Assembly (NCBI GenBank): GCA_045544195.1
Contig: JAZPYO010000011.1
Location: forward strand, 54,008-118,007
Source: RGIG7213 sp045544195
Lineage (GTDB): Bacteria > Bacillota > Clostridia > Oscillospirales > CAG-272
Length of the DNA: 64,000 bases
Direction of reading: 5' to 3'
Part shown: positions 52,180 through 60,419 of the stretch, piece by piece
How the letters are laid out: each line of letters starts with the position of its first letter
Numbering within the stretch: the stretch's first letter is position 1
Notes under the pieces: generated by a model
Told to the model about the DNA's origin: nothing
The model's database searches: none
Seen by the model: the letters and a program-made list of their open reading frames with translations, nothing else
Position numbers and translations under genes: made by a program

Positions 52180-54045
52180 TTGAGCAGAAATAAGAATATG
52201 GACGGTATTTTACGCAAGGTGCTGAAGCCGGGAAGATACACGGGCGGAGAATACGGTCAGATAATAAAAAATAAGGATGAGGTTAAATGCCGTTTTGCGT
52301 TTGCCTTTCCCGATACGTACGAAATAGGTATGTCAAATCTCGGGCTTCGTATACTTTACGGTGTCCTTAATGAGCAACAGGATATATGGTGCGAGCGTGT
52401 TTACGCCCCGTGGGACGATATGCAAAGCCAGATGAAAGCGCACGGTATTCCGTTGTATGCACACGAAAGCGGAGATGATGTAAAGGATTTTGACATACTC
52501 GGCTTTACCTTGCAGTATGAGCTTTGCTATACAACGGTGCTTAATATGCTTCAGCTTGCTGAAATACCGCTGTATGCAAGCGAACGCGGAGATGAATACC
52601 CGATAGTGATCGGCGGAGGCCCTTGTGCTTATAACGCAGAGCCGATAGCTGATTTCTTTGATGTATTCTCCATCGGCGAGGGCGAGGAGGCACTTGTCGA
52701 GTTCTGTCAGCTTTACATAAAGATGAGATCGCAGCCGAATTATACGAAGGCTGATTTTTTGCACGAGGCTGCAAAGATAGAGGGCTTTTATGTACCGTCG
52801 CTGTATAAGGTCGAATATAACGATGACGGTACTGTCAGCTCGTATACACCTAAGTACGACGATATTCCCGTTAAAGTCAGAAAGCGTATAATAAAGGATC
52901 TTGACAAAACGTATTTCCCCGAAAAATTCGTTATGCCGTATATAGAAACGGTTCACGACAGAATAGTTCTTGAGGTATACAGAGGCTGTCCGAGAGGCTG
53001 CCGCTTTTGTCAGGCGGGTATGATATACCGCCCTGCACGAGCAAAAAGCGCCGAAACGCTGAACAGGGAAGCAAAGCTGCTGTACGAAAATACGGGATAT
53101 GATGAAATATCGCTTTGCTCGCTGTCTATTTCCGACTATCCGCATATAAGACAGCTCACGGATAAGCTTTTGGAATGGACTGATGACAGTATGGTCAGCC
53201 TTTCTTTGCCGTCGATGCGCGCGGACAGCTTTTCACAGGAGCTTATGAAAAAAATATCGTCAGTCCGTTCAACCGGGCTTACGTTTGCGCCCGAGGCAGG
53301 CACACAGCGTCTGCGTGATGCAATTAATAAGAATATATGCGAAAAGGATATAATGCAAGCGTGCAGAGCCGCATTTGAGGGCGGCAGAAACCAGGTAAAG
53401 CTGTATTTTATGTGCGGCTTGCCAACAGAAACAGATGAGGACGTTCTGGGAATAGAAAGACTTGCAAAGACCGTTGTTGACGAATATTATGCAACGGAGA
53501 ACCGTCCAAAAGGCAGACCGACGGTAAGCATAAGCGTTGCGTGCTTTATTCCGAAGCCCTTCACGCCGTTCCAATGGGACAGACAGGCAACGATGGACGA
53601 GCTTGCGCAAAAGCAAAAGCTGCTTGGCGATGCCATAACGGACAGAGCGATACGCTACAGCTACCACGATGCGAATATCAGCAGAATAGAGGCAGTGTTT
53701 GCAAGAGGCGACAGGCGTCTTTCAAAGGCGCTTTATAAGGCTGCGGAGCGCGGCTTCAAGTTTGACGCATGGGACGAATGCTTTGATTATGATGCGTGGC
53801 TTTCCGTATTTGATGAGTGCGGAATAGACCCGTCATTCTACGCAAACAGAGAATTTTCAGAGGATGAGATCTTACCGTGGGATATTATCGACTGCGGCGT
53901 AAGCAAGGAATTCTTACTGCGTGAGCGTCATAAGGCGTACGATAATAAAACAACGGAAAACTGCATGAATAACTGCGCCGCTTGCGGCGCAAATAAGCTG
54001 GGGGGTGAATGCACATGGTGTCCGTCAACGAATACGAAAAGGTAA
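52180..54045 (+). CDS. TIGR03960 family B12-binding-type radical SAM protein
   Basis: A 621-residue enzyme. The N-terminal region resembles a B12-binding-like domain (FAFAFPDTYEIGMSNLGLRILYG). The radical-SAM cluster motif is RGCPRGCRFCQAG near residue 270, followed by LCSLSISDYP and TFAPEAGTQRLRD. The C-terminus has cysteines (CMNNCAACGANKLGGEC) that may hold another cluster. Function is unknown; in other Firmicutes it sits before the rng/rplU genes and is suspected to modify RNA. The start is TTG at 52180 with a GGAGTG site 8 nt upstream; ATG at 52165 or 52198 is possible. It overlaps the next gene. Confidence 0.9.
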   Translation: MSRNKNMDGILRKVLKPGRYTGGEYGQIIKNKDEVKCRFAFAFPDTYEIGMSNLGLRILYGVLNEQQDIWCERVYAPWDDMQSQMKAHGIPLYAHESGDDVKDFDILGFTLQYELCYTTVLNMLQLAEIPLYASERGDEYPIVIGGGPCAYNAEPIADFFDVFSIGEGEEALVEFCQLYIKMRSQPNYTKADFLHEAAKIEGFYVPSLYKVEYNDDGTVSSYTPKYDDIPVKVRKRIIKDLDKTYFPEKFVMPYIETVHDRIVLEVYRGCPRGCRFCQAGMIYRPARAKSAETLNREAKLLYENTGYDEISLCSLSISDYPHIRQLTDKLLEWTDDSMVSLSLPSMRADSFSQELMKKISSVRSTGLTFAPEAGTQRLRDAINKNICEKDIMQACRAAFEGGRNQVKLYFMCGLPTETDEDVLGIERLAKTVVDEYYATENRPKGRPTVSISVACFIPKPFTPFQWDRQATMDELAQKQKLLGDAITDRAIRYSYHDANISRIEAVFARGDRRLSKALYKAAERGFKFDAWDECFDYDAWLSVFDECGIDPSFYANREFSEDEILPWDIIDCGVSKEFLLRERHKAYDNKTTENCMNNCAACGANKLGGECTWCPSTNTKR

Positions 54046-54710
54046 GACTCCAATTTTCAAAAACGGGTAAGGCTAAGTTCATTTCACACCTTGATCTGAA
54101 CAGAACGTTCAAAACGGCATTCACAAGAGCCAAGGTGCCGATATGGTATACAAACGGCTTCAATCCGCATCCGAAGATGGTGTTCTCGCTTCCTCTTTCT
54201 CTCGGCACTGAAAGCGTGTGCGAATTTCTTGATATAAGAGTTCTGCCCGATGTTGACCTTGAAAAGATAAAAAGCAGTCTTAACGCAAATTTACCCGATG
54301 ATATACAGATAAAGCGTGTTTACAAGCCCGAAACAAAGCTCGAGCAGATGCGCTGGGCAAAGTATGCGTTCACCTTGACTCTTTGCGATGCGTCGCAAAA
54401 GACGGCAGAAGCTATAAAAAATATGCTGAACGGTCCGATAGAGATAACGAAGCGGACTAAAAAAACGAAAAGCGGCTTTATGGAAGCGGATATTTCAAAC
54501 GGTATAAGATCGAGCAGTGTAATATATAACGGCGATAATATCATTATAACAGCAGAGCTTTCCGCATCGGTCGATGAATATGTAAACCCCGATCATATAA
54601 TCAAAGCATTGTCAAAATATCTTCAAATAGATTTTGAAAAGGAAAACGAAGGTTACACCGTAATGAAGCTCGCAACGTATTTTGAGGATTGCGAAACGGT
54701 ATTTTCCTGA
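54015..54710 (+). CDS. TIGR03936 family radical SAM-associated protein (DUF2344)
   Basis: A 231-residue protein starting with VSVNEYEKVRLQFSKTGKAKFISHLDLNR, the signature of the DUF2344 family. The second signature is WYTNGFNPHPKMVFSLPLSLGTES. It is always linked or fused to the TIGR03960 radical-SAM protein and is thought to work with it. The ATG at 54015 fits the GGGGGTG site better than the ATG at 54009. It overlaps the upstream gene by 31 nt. The rng and ribosomal L21/L27 genes that often follow are not next here; a glycosidase follows instead. Confidence 0.9.
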   Translation: MVSVNEYEKVRLQFSKTGKAKFISHLDLNRTFKTAFTRAKVPIWYTNGFNPHPKMVFSLPLSLGTESVCEFLDIRVLPDVDLEKIKSSLNANLPDDIQIKRVYKPETKLEQMRWAKYAFTLTLCDASQKTAEAIKNMLNGPIEITKRTKKTKSGFMEADISNGIRSSSVIYNGDNIIITAELSASVDEYVNPDHIIKALSKYLQIDFEKENEGYTVMKLATYFEDCETVFS

Positions 54711-54730
54711 GTATCTGAGGAATTGGTAAT

Positions 54731-56701
54731 ATGAAAAGATCAAGATGGATATGGTACAGAGGAGATTACGAGATATTCCACAGCACGCTTTTGCACAGCA
54801 GAAGAGATGAATTCGGATTTCGCGTCCCGCCTATGTGGGAGCTTTATTCTCCGTATCCTACAGTATCGTTTGATAAGGTGTTCACAGCCGATGAGGACGG
54901 CGAATTTACAATACATTCAAACGGCGTCGGCTTTGTTGAGCTTGACGGGAAAAGGCATCCGCTTTCAAAAAAAATCTGTTTTTCTCAAGGTGAGCACAGA
55001 GTACACGTTCTGATAACAAAAAGCACAGGGCTGCCGAGCATATATTGCGAAAGCGAAACGCTTATATCGGACAGTAGCTGGATATGCGCGCACAATACGC
55101 AGGAAAGAGTAAACGCAGGTGACGAGCCCGCTTACGAAGGCATAAATGACGATCCTGAAAAATTCATATTTTCATATGAAAGAGTAGATCATGTAAGCGC
55201 AGAAGGTATAAACGGCGGCGTACTGTTTGATTTCGGCAAGGAGCTTTTTGCAAGGCTTTGTATAAAGAACGCAGATGAGAACGATGCTTTTACTGTATAT
55301 TTCGGTGAAAGCGACGTTGAAGCGCTCAGCGCAGATGAAAATACCTATCTGTTTGAGCAGATAGGTAAAAAGCGTGACTATGAGCTTTCGGTAAGAGCGT
55401 TCAGATACGTTTTTATCCCTCTTGAAAAGGCAAGGTCATATGAGGTCTATGCAGAATACGAATATCTTCCGCTTGAATACAAGGGCAGCTTTGAATGTAA
55501 TGAGGAGCTTTTGAATAAGATCTGGGACGTTTCATCGTATACCTTTCACCTTAACGCAAGGGAGTTTTTCCTTGACGGTATAAAGCGTGACCGCTGGGTA
55601 TGGTCGGGCGATGCATATCAAAGCTATAAGATAAACGAATATTTGTTTCTTGACTATCCGATAGTACGCAGAACGCTGACAGCACTCAGAGGAAAGGACC
55701 CTGTAAGCACTCACATAAATACGATAAACGACTATTCTCTTTATCTTATAATCGGTACGTACGATTACTATTTTTCATCAGGCGATGAGGAATTTATAAG
55801 ATTTTTCTACCCGAGAATAAAAACCTTGTGCGATTTTATCATCTCCCGTCTTGACGAAAACGGCTTTGTCGTTCAGAGAAACGGAGATTGGATATTTATC
55901 GATTGGTCGGATATAGATAAGCACGGGGCAGTTTGCGCTGAGCAAATGCTTCTTTGCAAGGCAATGCAGTGTATGTCTTCGCTTGCAAATGTTTGCGGAC
56001 AGGACAGCGCTGAATATGATAAAAGAGCTGATGACCTTTACAAAAATATCAACAGATATTTCTGGAACGAGGAAAAGGGTGCGTTTATTGACAGCTTTAC
56101 ATCAGGCAGAAATAATGTAACACGCCATGCGAATATTTTTGCAATACTTTACGACATTGCAACAGAGGAGCAAACGGAAAAGATAATCAAAAACGTCATA
56201 GAAAATGATGAAATAACGCAGATAACAACGCCGTATTTCAAGTTTTTCGAAACGGATGCCGTATGTAAAACAGGTAATACCGAATATGCAACAGAGCTGA
56301 TACGCTCGTATTGGGGCGATATGATAAAGCTCGGCGCGACGTCCGTGTGGGAGCAGTATATACCGAGTGAAAAGGGAAATGAGCATTACTCAATGTACGG
56401 AATGAAATACGGAAAATCTCTGTGTCACGCATGGGGCGGCGGCCCTGTATATATCTTCGGCAGATATTTTCTCGGCGTTAAGCCCACGAGCGTTGCCGCA
56501 AGGACGTTTGAGGTTCGCCCAAGCCTTGGCGGACTTGAACGGATATGCGGTACGGTTCCGCTTAACGGCGGTATTGTCAAAGTCGAATTTGACGGTAAGA
56601 TGTGCAGAGTATATACGGACAAGGACGGCGGCACATTGATATTGGGCAATAAAAAAACCGCCCTTAAGGACGGTTATACAGAGGTTTATTTAGAACGCTG
56701 A
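54731..56701 (+). CDS. GH78-like alpha-L-rhamnosidase family glycoside hydrolase
   Basis: A 656-residue protein without signal peptide, so probably intracellular. The first 230 residues are beta-rich (carbohydrate-binding-like). The six-hairpin catalytic domain begins near FECNEELLNKIWDVSSYTFHLNAREFFLDGIKRDRWVWSGDAYQS, where the DGIKRDRWVWSGD stretch matches the rhamnosidase active-site signature. The C-terminal part has SVWEQY and a CHAWGGGPVYIFGRYFLG stretch typical of this fold. Expected role: trimming rhamnose or similar sugars from oligosaccharides. A GAGGAAT site precedes the ATG. The 3' end overlaps the convergent S-component gene by 16 nt. Confidence 0.82.
   Translation: MKRSRWIWYRGDYEIFHSTLLHSRRDEFGFRVPPMWELYSPYPTVSFDKVFTADEDGEFTIHSNGVGFVELDGKRHPLSKKICFSQGEHRVHVLITKSTGLPSIYCESETLISDSSWICAHNTQERVNAGDEPAYEGINDDPEKFIFSYERVDHVSAEGINGGVLFDFGKELFARLCIKNADENDAFTVYFGESDVEALSADENTYLFEQIGKKRDYELSVRAFRYVFIPLEKARSYEVYAEYEYLPLEYKGSFECNEELLNKIWDVSSYTFHLNAREFFLDGIKRDRWVWSGDAYQSYKINEYLFLDYPIVRRTLTALRGKDPVSTHINTINDYSLYLIIGTYDYYFSSGDEEFIRFFYPRIKTLCDFIISRLDENGFVVQRNGDWIFIDWSDIDKHGAVCAEQMLLCKAMQCMSSLANVCGQDSAEYDKRADDLYKNINRYFWNEEKGAFIDSFTSGRNNVTRHANIFAILYDIATEEQTEKIIKNVIENDEITQITTPYFKFFETDAVCKTGNTEYATELIRSYWGDMIKLGATSVWEQYIPSEKGNEHYSMYGMKYGKSLCHAWGGGPVYIFGRYFLGVKPTSVAARTFEVRPSLGGLERICGTVPLNGGIVKVEFDGKMCRVYTDKDGGTLILGNKKTALKDGYTEVYLER
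56651..56675 (-). terminator. Terminator of the S-component gene, embedded in the glycosidase gene
   Basis: On the minus strand a stem of AACCG-T-CC with GG-G-CGGTT (one G-U pair) and a TTAA loop is followed by a T-run. It lies about 10 nt after the S-component stop and within the last codons of the glycosidase gene on plus. Confidence 0.78.
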
Positions 56702-57300
56702 AGATGTGCAAATGCGTGGCTGAGCGGGCTTGCAATTCCGAATGAAACGATACCGCATACGAAAAACTCAATGATGCCGTTAACGCCTATCATTATCCAC
56801 AACAGACTCCACAGATTTGTATATCCTGTTATGCCGAGCGATGTAAGCGAGGTGTGAAATTCGGGATTGTTGTAAAACAGTATCATCATAAAGCCCATAA
56901 ACAAGGCGGTGTTTGTAAGCGGCGCGCACATGCTTGCGGTAAGAAACGCAGGAATGTTCTTCTTTATCGCCCTTGCGATCAAGCCGCATACAAGACCGAT
57001 GCATATACGGGGAATGATACACATAACAGCGGTAAAGGCGGGGTTTATTGCTACCAATGCCGCACCGAACAGGTCTCCCGTGAAGCATTGAATAAAGCTC
57101 GTAATTCCGAATAAAAGACCGAAATACGCACCGTACACAGGACCTAAAAGTATTGCACCGATAGCTACGGGAATCGTCATAAAGCTGATGGAAACAAAGC
57201 CGACGCGCAGATAACCCAGCGGTGTGAACGACATAACGATGATGATCGCTGTGAAAACGGCGGCAAGAACCATATTGGATATTTTCTGTTGGCTATTCAT
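56686..57300 (-). CDS. ECF transporter S component, probably niacin-related
   Basis: A 204-residue membrane protein with about six transmembrane segments: MVLAAVFTAIIIVMSFTP, ISFMTIPVAIGAILLGP, YFGLLFGITSFIQCF, IIPRICIGLVCGLIA, NTALFMGFMMILFY and LLWIMIGVNGIIEFFVCG. This is an S component that captures a vitamin-like substrate and docks on the shared EcfT/EcfA module, which is encoded elsewhere. The ATG at 57300 has a GAGGAGG site. It is divergent from nicotinate phosphoribosyltransferase and shares a promoter dyad with it, so niacin is the likely substrate (NiaX-like); this is inferred from context only. Confidence 0.85.
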   Translation of the reverse strand: MNSQQKISNMVLAAVFTAIIIVMSFTPLGYLRVGFVSISFMTIPVAIGAILLGPVYGAYFGLLFGITSFIQCFTGDLFGAALVAINPAFTAVMCIIPRICIGLVCGLIARAIKKNIPAFLTASMCAPLTNTALFMGFMMILFYNNPEFHTSLTSLGITGYTNLWSLLWIMIGVNGIIEFFVCGIVSFGIASPLSHAFAHLQRSK

Positions 57301-57334
57301 TGAGTCAACCTCCTCATTTTTTTTGATGAGGTGT

Positions 57335-57374
57335 ATTATACACGAAAAATAAAAATTTGTCAAGTTTTTTGACA
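57335..57374. promoter_or_regulatory. Divergent promoter with TGTCAA-N5-TTGACA dyad (niacin genes)
   Basis: On the minus strand TTGACA (57363-57358), a 17-bp spacer and TATAAT (57340-57335) form a perfect promoter for the S component. The -35 is half of a perfect dyad TGTCAA-GTTTT-TTGACA (57358-57374), whose other half could serve as a -35 for the nicotinate gene on plus, although I see no good -10 for it. The dyad position fits an operator of a niacin-responsive repressor. Confidence 0.75.
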
Positions 57375-57412
57375 CGACAACTTATTTTTAGCTGTGCGAA
57401 AGGTATACAGTA

Positions 57413-58858
57413 ATGAATTTTAAAAACTACACGCTTTTATGCGATTTTTATGAGCTTACAATGGGCAACGGATATTTTGAAAACGGTATGAAGGACGAGA
57501 TAGTATATTTCGACGTTTTCTTCCGCCGTGTTCCCGACGGCGGCGGATTTGCCATTGCCGCAGGTCTTCAGCAGATCGTTGAGTATATAAATGATCTGCA
57601 CTTTTCGCCTGACGATATAGCCTTTTTGAGATCAAAGGGAATATTTTCAGACGGATTTCTGGATTATCTGAGTACGTTCAGATTTACGGGCGATATATGG
57701 GCGGTTCCCGAGGGAACTGCAGTTTTTCCGCGCGAGCCTATAATGACGGTAAGAGCCAAGGCAATAGAAGCCCAAATAATTGAAACGTTCGTGCTTCTTT
57801 CAATAAACCACCAGTCGCTTATCGCAACAAAGGCAAACAGGATAGTAAGAGCAGCAGGCGGCAGAGCAATATCAGAGTTCGGCTCCCGCCGTGCGCACGG
57901 AGCGGACGGCGCTATACTCGGCGCAAGGGCATCATATATCGCAGGCTGCAGCGGTACAGCCTGCGCAATTTCCAATAAGGAATACGGAGTTCCCGCATCA
58001 GGCACTATGGCTCACTCGTGGGTTCAGATGTTCGATACGGAATACGAGGCATTTGAAACGTACTGCAAAACCTACAGCAAAAGCGTTACGCTCCTTGTCG
58101 ATACGTATAATGTACTGAAAAGCGGCGTTCCGAATGCAATAAAGGCGTTTGACAGCGTTTTCGGCAAGGATAACAAAAGCGTTTCACTTGCTATAAGGCT
58201 TGACAGCGGCGACATTGCGTATCTTTCGCTCAAGGCAAGAAAAATGCTCGATGAGGCAGGATACAGCCATTGCAAGATAATCGCATCAAATTCACTTGAC
58301 GAATATATAATAAGAGATCTTATAAATCAGGGCGCTGCAATTGATGCCTTCGGTGTCGGAGAAAGGCTTATAACCTCAAAAAGCGAGCCTGTATTCGGCG
58401 GAGTATACAAGCTCTCGGCAGTCGAGGATAAAAACGGCAATGTGACACCGAAAATAAAAATAAGCGAAAACCCGGGGAAAATAACGCATCCTCACTATAA
58501 AAAGCTATACAGATTTTATGAAAACGAAACGGGGAAGGCAATAGCGGATCTGTTGTGCGTTCACGATGAAAAGCCCGATTTTTCAAAGCCGTACGAGCTT
58601 TTTGATCCCGACTATACCTGGAAACGTAAGACGGTAACGGATTATACGGCAAAGGAGCTTCAGGTACAAATATTCAAAAACGGAGAATGTATATACGAGC
58701 TGCCTGATATTGAGCAAATACGCAGCTACTGTGCAGAGCAGATAGATACCCTGTGGGATGAGGTGACCAGATTTGAAAACCCTCACAATTACTACGTTGA
58801 CCTGTCACAGAAGCTCTGGGATATAAAAAAATCCCTTCTTGACAAAAATGGACAGTAA
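57413..58858 (+). CDS. pncB: Nicotinate phosphoribosyltransferase
   Basis: A 481-residue enzyme that makes nicotinate mononucleotide from nicotinate and PRPP in NAD salvage. Family features: LLCDFYELTMGNGYFENG near the N-terminus, AISEFGSRRAHGADGA (substrate loop), ASGTMAHSWVQMF with the catalytic His, and VDTYNVLKSGVPNA and AIRLDSGDIAYLS in the phosphoribosyl domain. The length matches long bacterial NAPRT. An AAAGGT site precedes the ATG. It is divergent from an ECF S component, and the two probably form a niacin regulon. Confidence 0.96.
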   Translation: MNFKNYTLLCDFYELTMGNGYFENGMKDEIVYFDVFFRRVPDGGGFAIAAGLQQIVEYINDLHFSPDDIAFLRSKGIFSDGFLDYLSTFRFTGDIWAVPEGTAVFPREPIMTVRAKAIEAQIIETFVLLSINHQSLIATKANRIVRAAGGRAISEFGSRRAHGADGAILGARASYIAGCSGTACAISNKEYGVPASGTMAHSWVQMFDTEYEAFETYCKTYSKSVTLLVDTYNVLKSGVPNAIKAFDSVFGKDNKSVSLAIRLDSGDIAYLSLKARKMLDEAGYSHCKIIASNSLDEYIIRDLINQGAAIDAFGVGERLITSKSEPVFGGVYKLSAVEDKNGNVTPKIKISENPGKITHPHYKKLYRFYENETGKAIADLLCVHDEKPDFSKPYELFDPDYTWKRKTVTDYTAKELQVQIFKNGECIYELPDIEQIRSYCAEQIDTLWDEVTRFENPHNYYVDLSQKLWDIKKSLLDKNGQ

Positions 58859-58889
58859 ACGGTTTTTAACCTCAGGGAAAGGAGAAAAA

Positions 58890-59588
58890 ATGGCACAGGG
58901 TCATAGAGAAAGGCTGAAAAGACGGTTTCTCAACGAAGGACTCGAAAACTTTGAGCCGCATAATGTGCTTGAATTGCTTCTGTTCTATGCAATACCGAGA
59001 ATTGATACAAATCCGATAGCACACAGGCTTATGGATAGATTCGGAAGTCTTTCGGAGGTTTTTAACGCTTCGGTAAGCGAGCTTTGCTCAGTTGAAGGAA
59101 TTGGAGAAAATGCAGCGGTATTTCTCAAGCTGATGGGCGAGAGCTTAAAATACTGTCAGAGTGACACGGAAAAGGCTGACAGAATGACCTTCGACCAGGA
59201 GGAACGGGTCGGTAAATATCTTATAGGAAAATACAGAGGCTTGCAAAACGAGGTCGTTTTTCTTTTGATGTTTGACGGAAAAAGGCGACTTGTAGAAACA
59301 TATAAGGTGCATGAGGGCTCTGTTTCATCCGCAGGCGTCAACATCAGGAGAATGGCGCAGATAGCACTTGAAAACCGCGCGGTCGCTGTTATACTTGCGC
59401 ACAATCATCCCGGCGGTATTGCATTTCCGTCATCGGATGACCTTTTGGTGACTGCATCGCTCAAAAAGGCGCTTATGCTTCTGGATATTGATCTTGTCGC
59501 TCACTATATAATCGCAGAAGAAAGCTATATCAAGCTCGATTCAGAGCTTAAGACAACGGATAATCCGTCTTTAAGCACATTCAAATGA
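58890..59588 (+). CDS. radC: RadC family DNA repair protein (JAB domain)
   Basis: A 232-residue protein of the RadC/UPF0758 family. An N-terminal helix-hairpin-helix part (GSLSEVFNASVSELCSVEGIGENAA) leads to a JAB/MPN metalloprotease-like domain with LAHNHPGGIAFPSSDD. The biological role is not settled despite the name. The ATG at 58890 has an AAAGGAG site; the earlier in-frame start overlaps pncB and lacks one. It follows pncB by 31 nt and may share its transcript. Confidence 0.93.
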   Translation: MAQGHRERLKRRFLNEGLENFEPHNVLELLLFYAIPRIDTNPIAHRLMDRFGSLSEVFNASVSELCSVEGIGENAAVFLKLMGESLKYCQSDTEKADRMTFDQEERVGKYLIGKYRGLQNEVVFLLMFDGKRRLVETYKVHEGSVSSAGVNIRRMAQIALENRAVAVILAHNHPGGIAFPSSDDLLVTASLKKALMLLDIDLVAHYIIAEESYIKLDSELKTTDNPSLSTFK

Positions 59589-59708
59589 ACGGCGTTTTTG
59601 CCGAAACAAAAAATCGTTTAATATTTTGTAATATTTTTACAATGTATTATTTCGCAGTTAAGGGTATAATCTTAACAGGAAAAAATTTTCTTTAAACAAG
59701 AGGTGTGT

Positions 59709-60035
59709 ATGCAAACTTTTTTAACAAGTGAAATTCCCGCCTTCAGCGGAAATGACTGGCTTGTATGCCTGTTGGGCATTGGCACTGTATTTGTAGGTCT
59801 TATAGGCGTTATAATTGTATGTGCGCTTTTAGGTGCATTGTGCAGAGGACTCGCAAAAAAGACAAAGGCTGACGATGTCAAAAATACGAAAAACGCGCCT
59901 TCAACAGCTGTTGATGTATCAAACGGGGAGATACCTGACAAAGAGCAGCTTGTTGCGGCAGTATCGGCAGCATTGGCTGAGTATATGGGCGAGGATGTAA
60001 ATTCATTCCGCATAGTTTCTATCAAAAAAATATAA
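59709..60035 (+). CDS. oadG: Oxaloacetate decarboxylase gamma chain-like (OadG)
   Basis: A 108-residue protein with one transmembrane segment (VCLLGIGTVFVGLIGVIIVCALLGALCRG, about 19-48) and a hydrophilic C-terminus. This is the gamma subunit of a sodium-pumping decarboxylase, which links alpha and beta and helps bind zinc. The ATG at 59709 has an AAGAGG site. It heads the set oadG, biotin carrier, oadB, oadA. A TATAAT at 59665-59670 is a -10 candidate without a clear -35. Confidence 0.85.
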   Translation: MQTFLTSEIPAFSGNDWLVCLLGIGTVFVGLIGVIIVCALLGALCRGLAKKTKADDVKNTKNAPSTAVDVSNGEIPDKEQLVAAVSAALAEYMGEDVNSFRIVSIKKI

Positions 60036-60047
60036 GGAGTAAGTGAA

Positions 60048-60407
60048 ATGAGATATTTTAAGGTTAATGTAAACGGAACACTGTACGAAATACAATTGCA
60101 GGAGGTAAGCGCCGACGAAATAAAGAATACGTCCGCGCAGCCTGTAAAGGAAGCACCCGCCACAACGCCCGCTGCGCCTGCATCAAAGGGCGAGGGTGAG
60201 GAGATCAAATGCCCTATGGCAGGCACAATAACGACTGTAAACGTACAGACAGGATCGATCGTCAAAAAGGGCGATGTGCTTATGCTTTTAGAGGCTATGA
60301 AAATGGAAAATGAGATATGTGCTCCCCATGACGGAAAAATAACGTCTGTAAGTGCAGCATCGGGTACATCTGTTGCCTCCGGTGATGTTCTTTGCACAAT
60401 AGCATAA
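60048..60407 (+). CDS. Biotin/lipoyl-binding carrier protein of the decarboxylase
   Basis: A 119-residue biotin carrier. The first 28 residues and a short Ala/Pro-rich linker (PVKEAPATTPAAPA) precede the biotinyl domain. Biotin would be attached at Lys85 in LEAMKMENEI. In fused enzymes this domain ends OadA; here it is separate, as in methylmalonyl-CoA and glutaconyl-CoA decarboxylases and split oxaloacetate decarboxylases. An AAGGAG site precedes the ATG. Confidence 0.93.
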   Translation: MRYFKVNVNGTLYEIQLQEVSADEIKNTSAQPVKEAPATTPAAPASKGEGEEIKCPMAGTITTVNVQTGSIVKKGDVLMLLEAMKMENEICAPHDGKITSVSAASGTSVASGDVLCTIA

Positions 60408-60419
60408 GGAGAATTAAAG

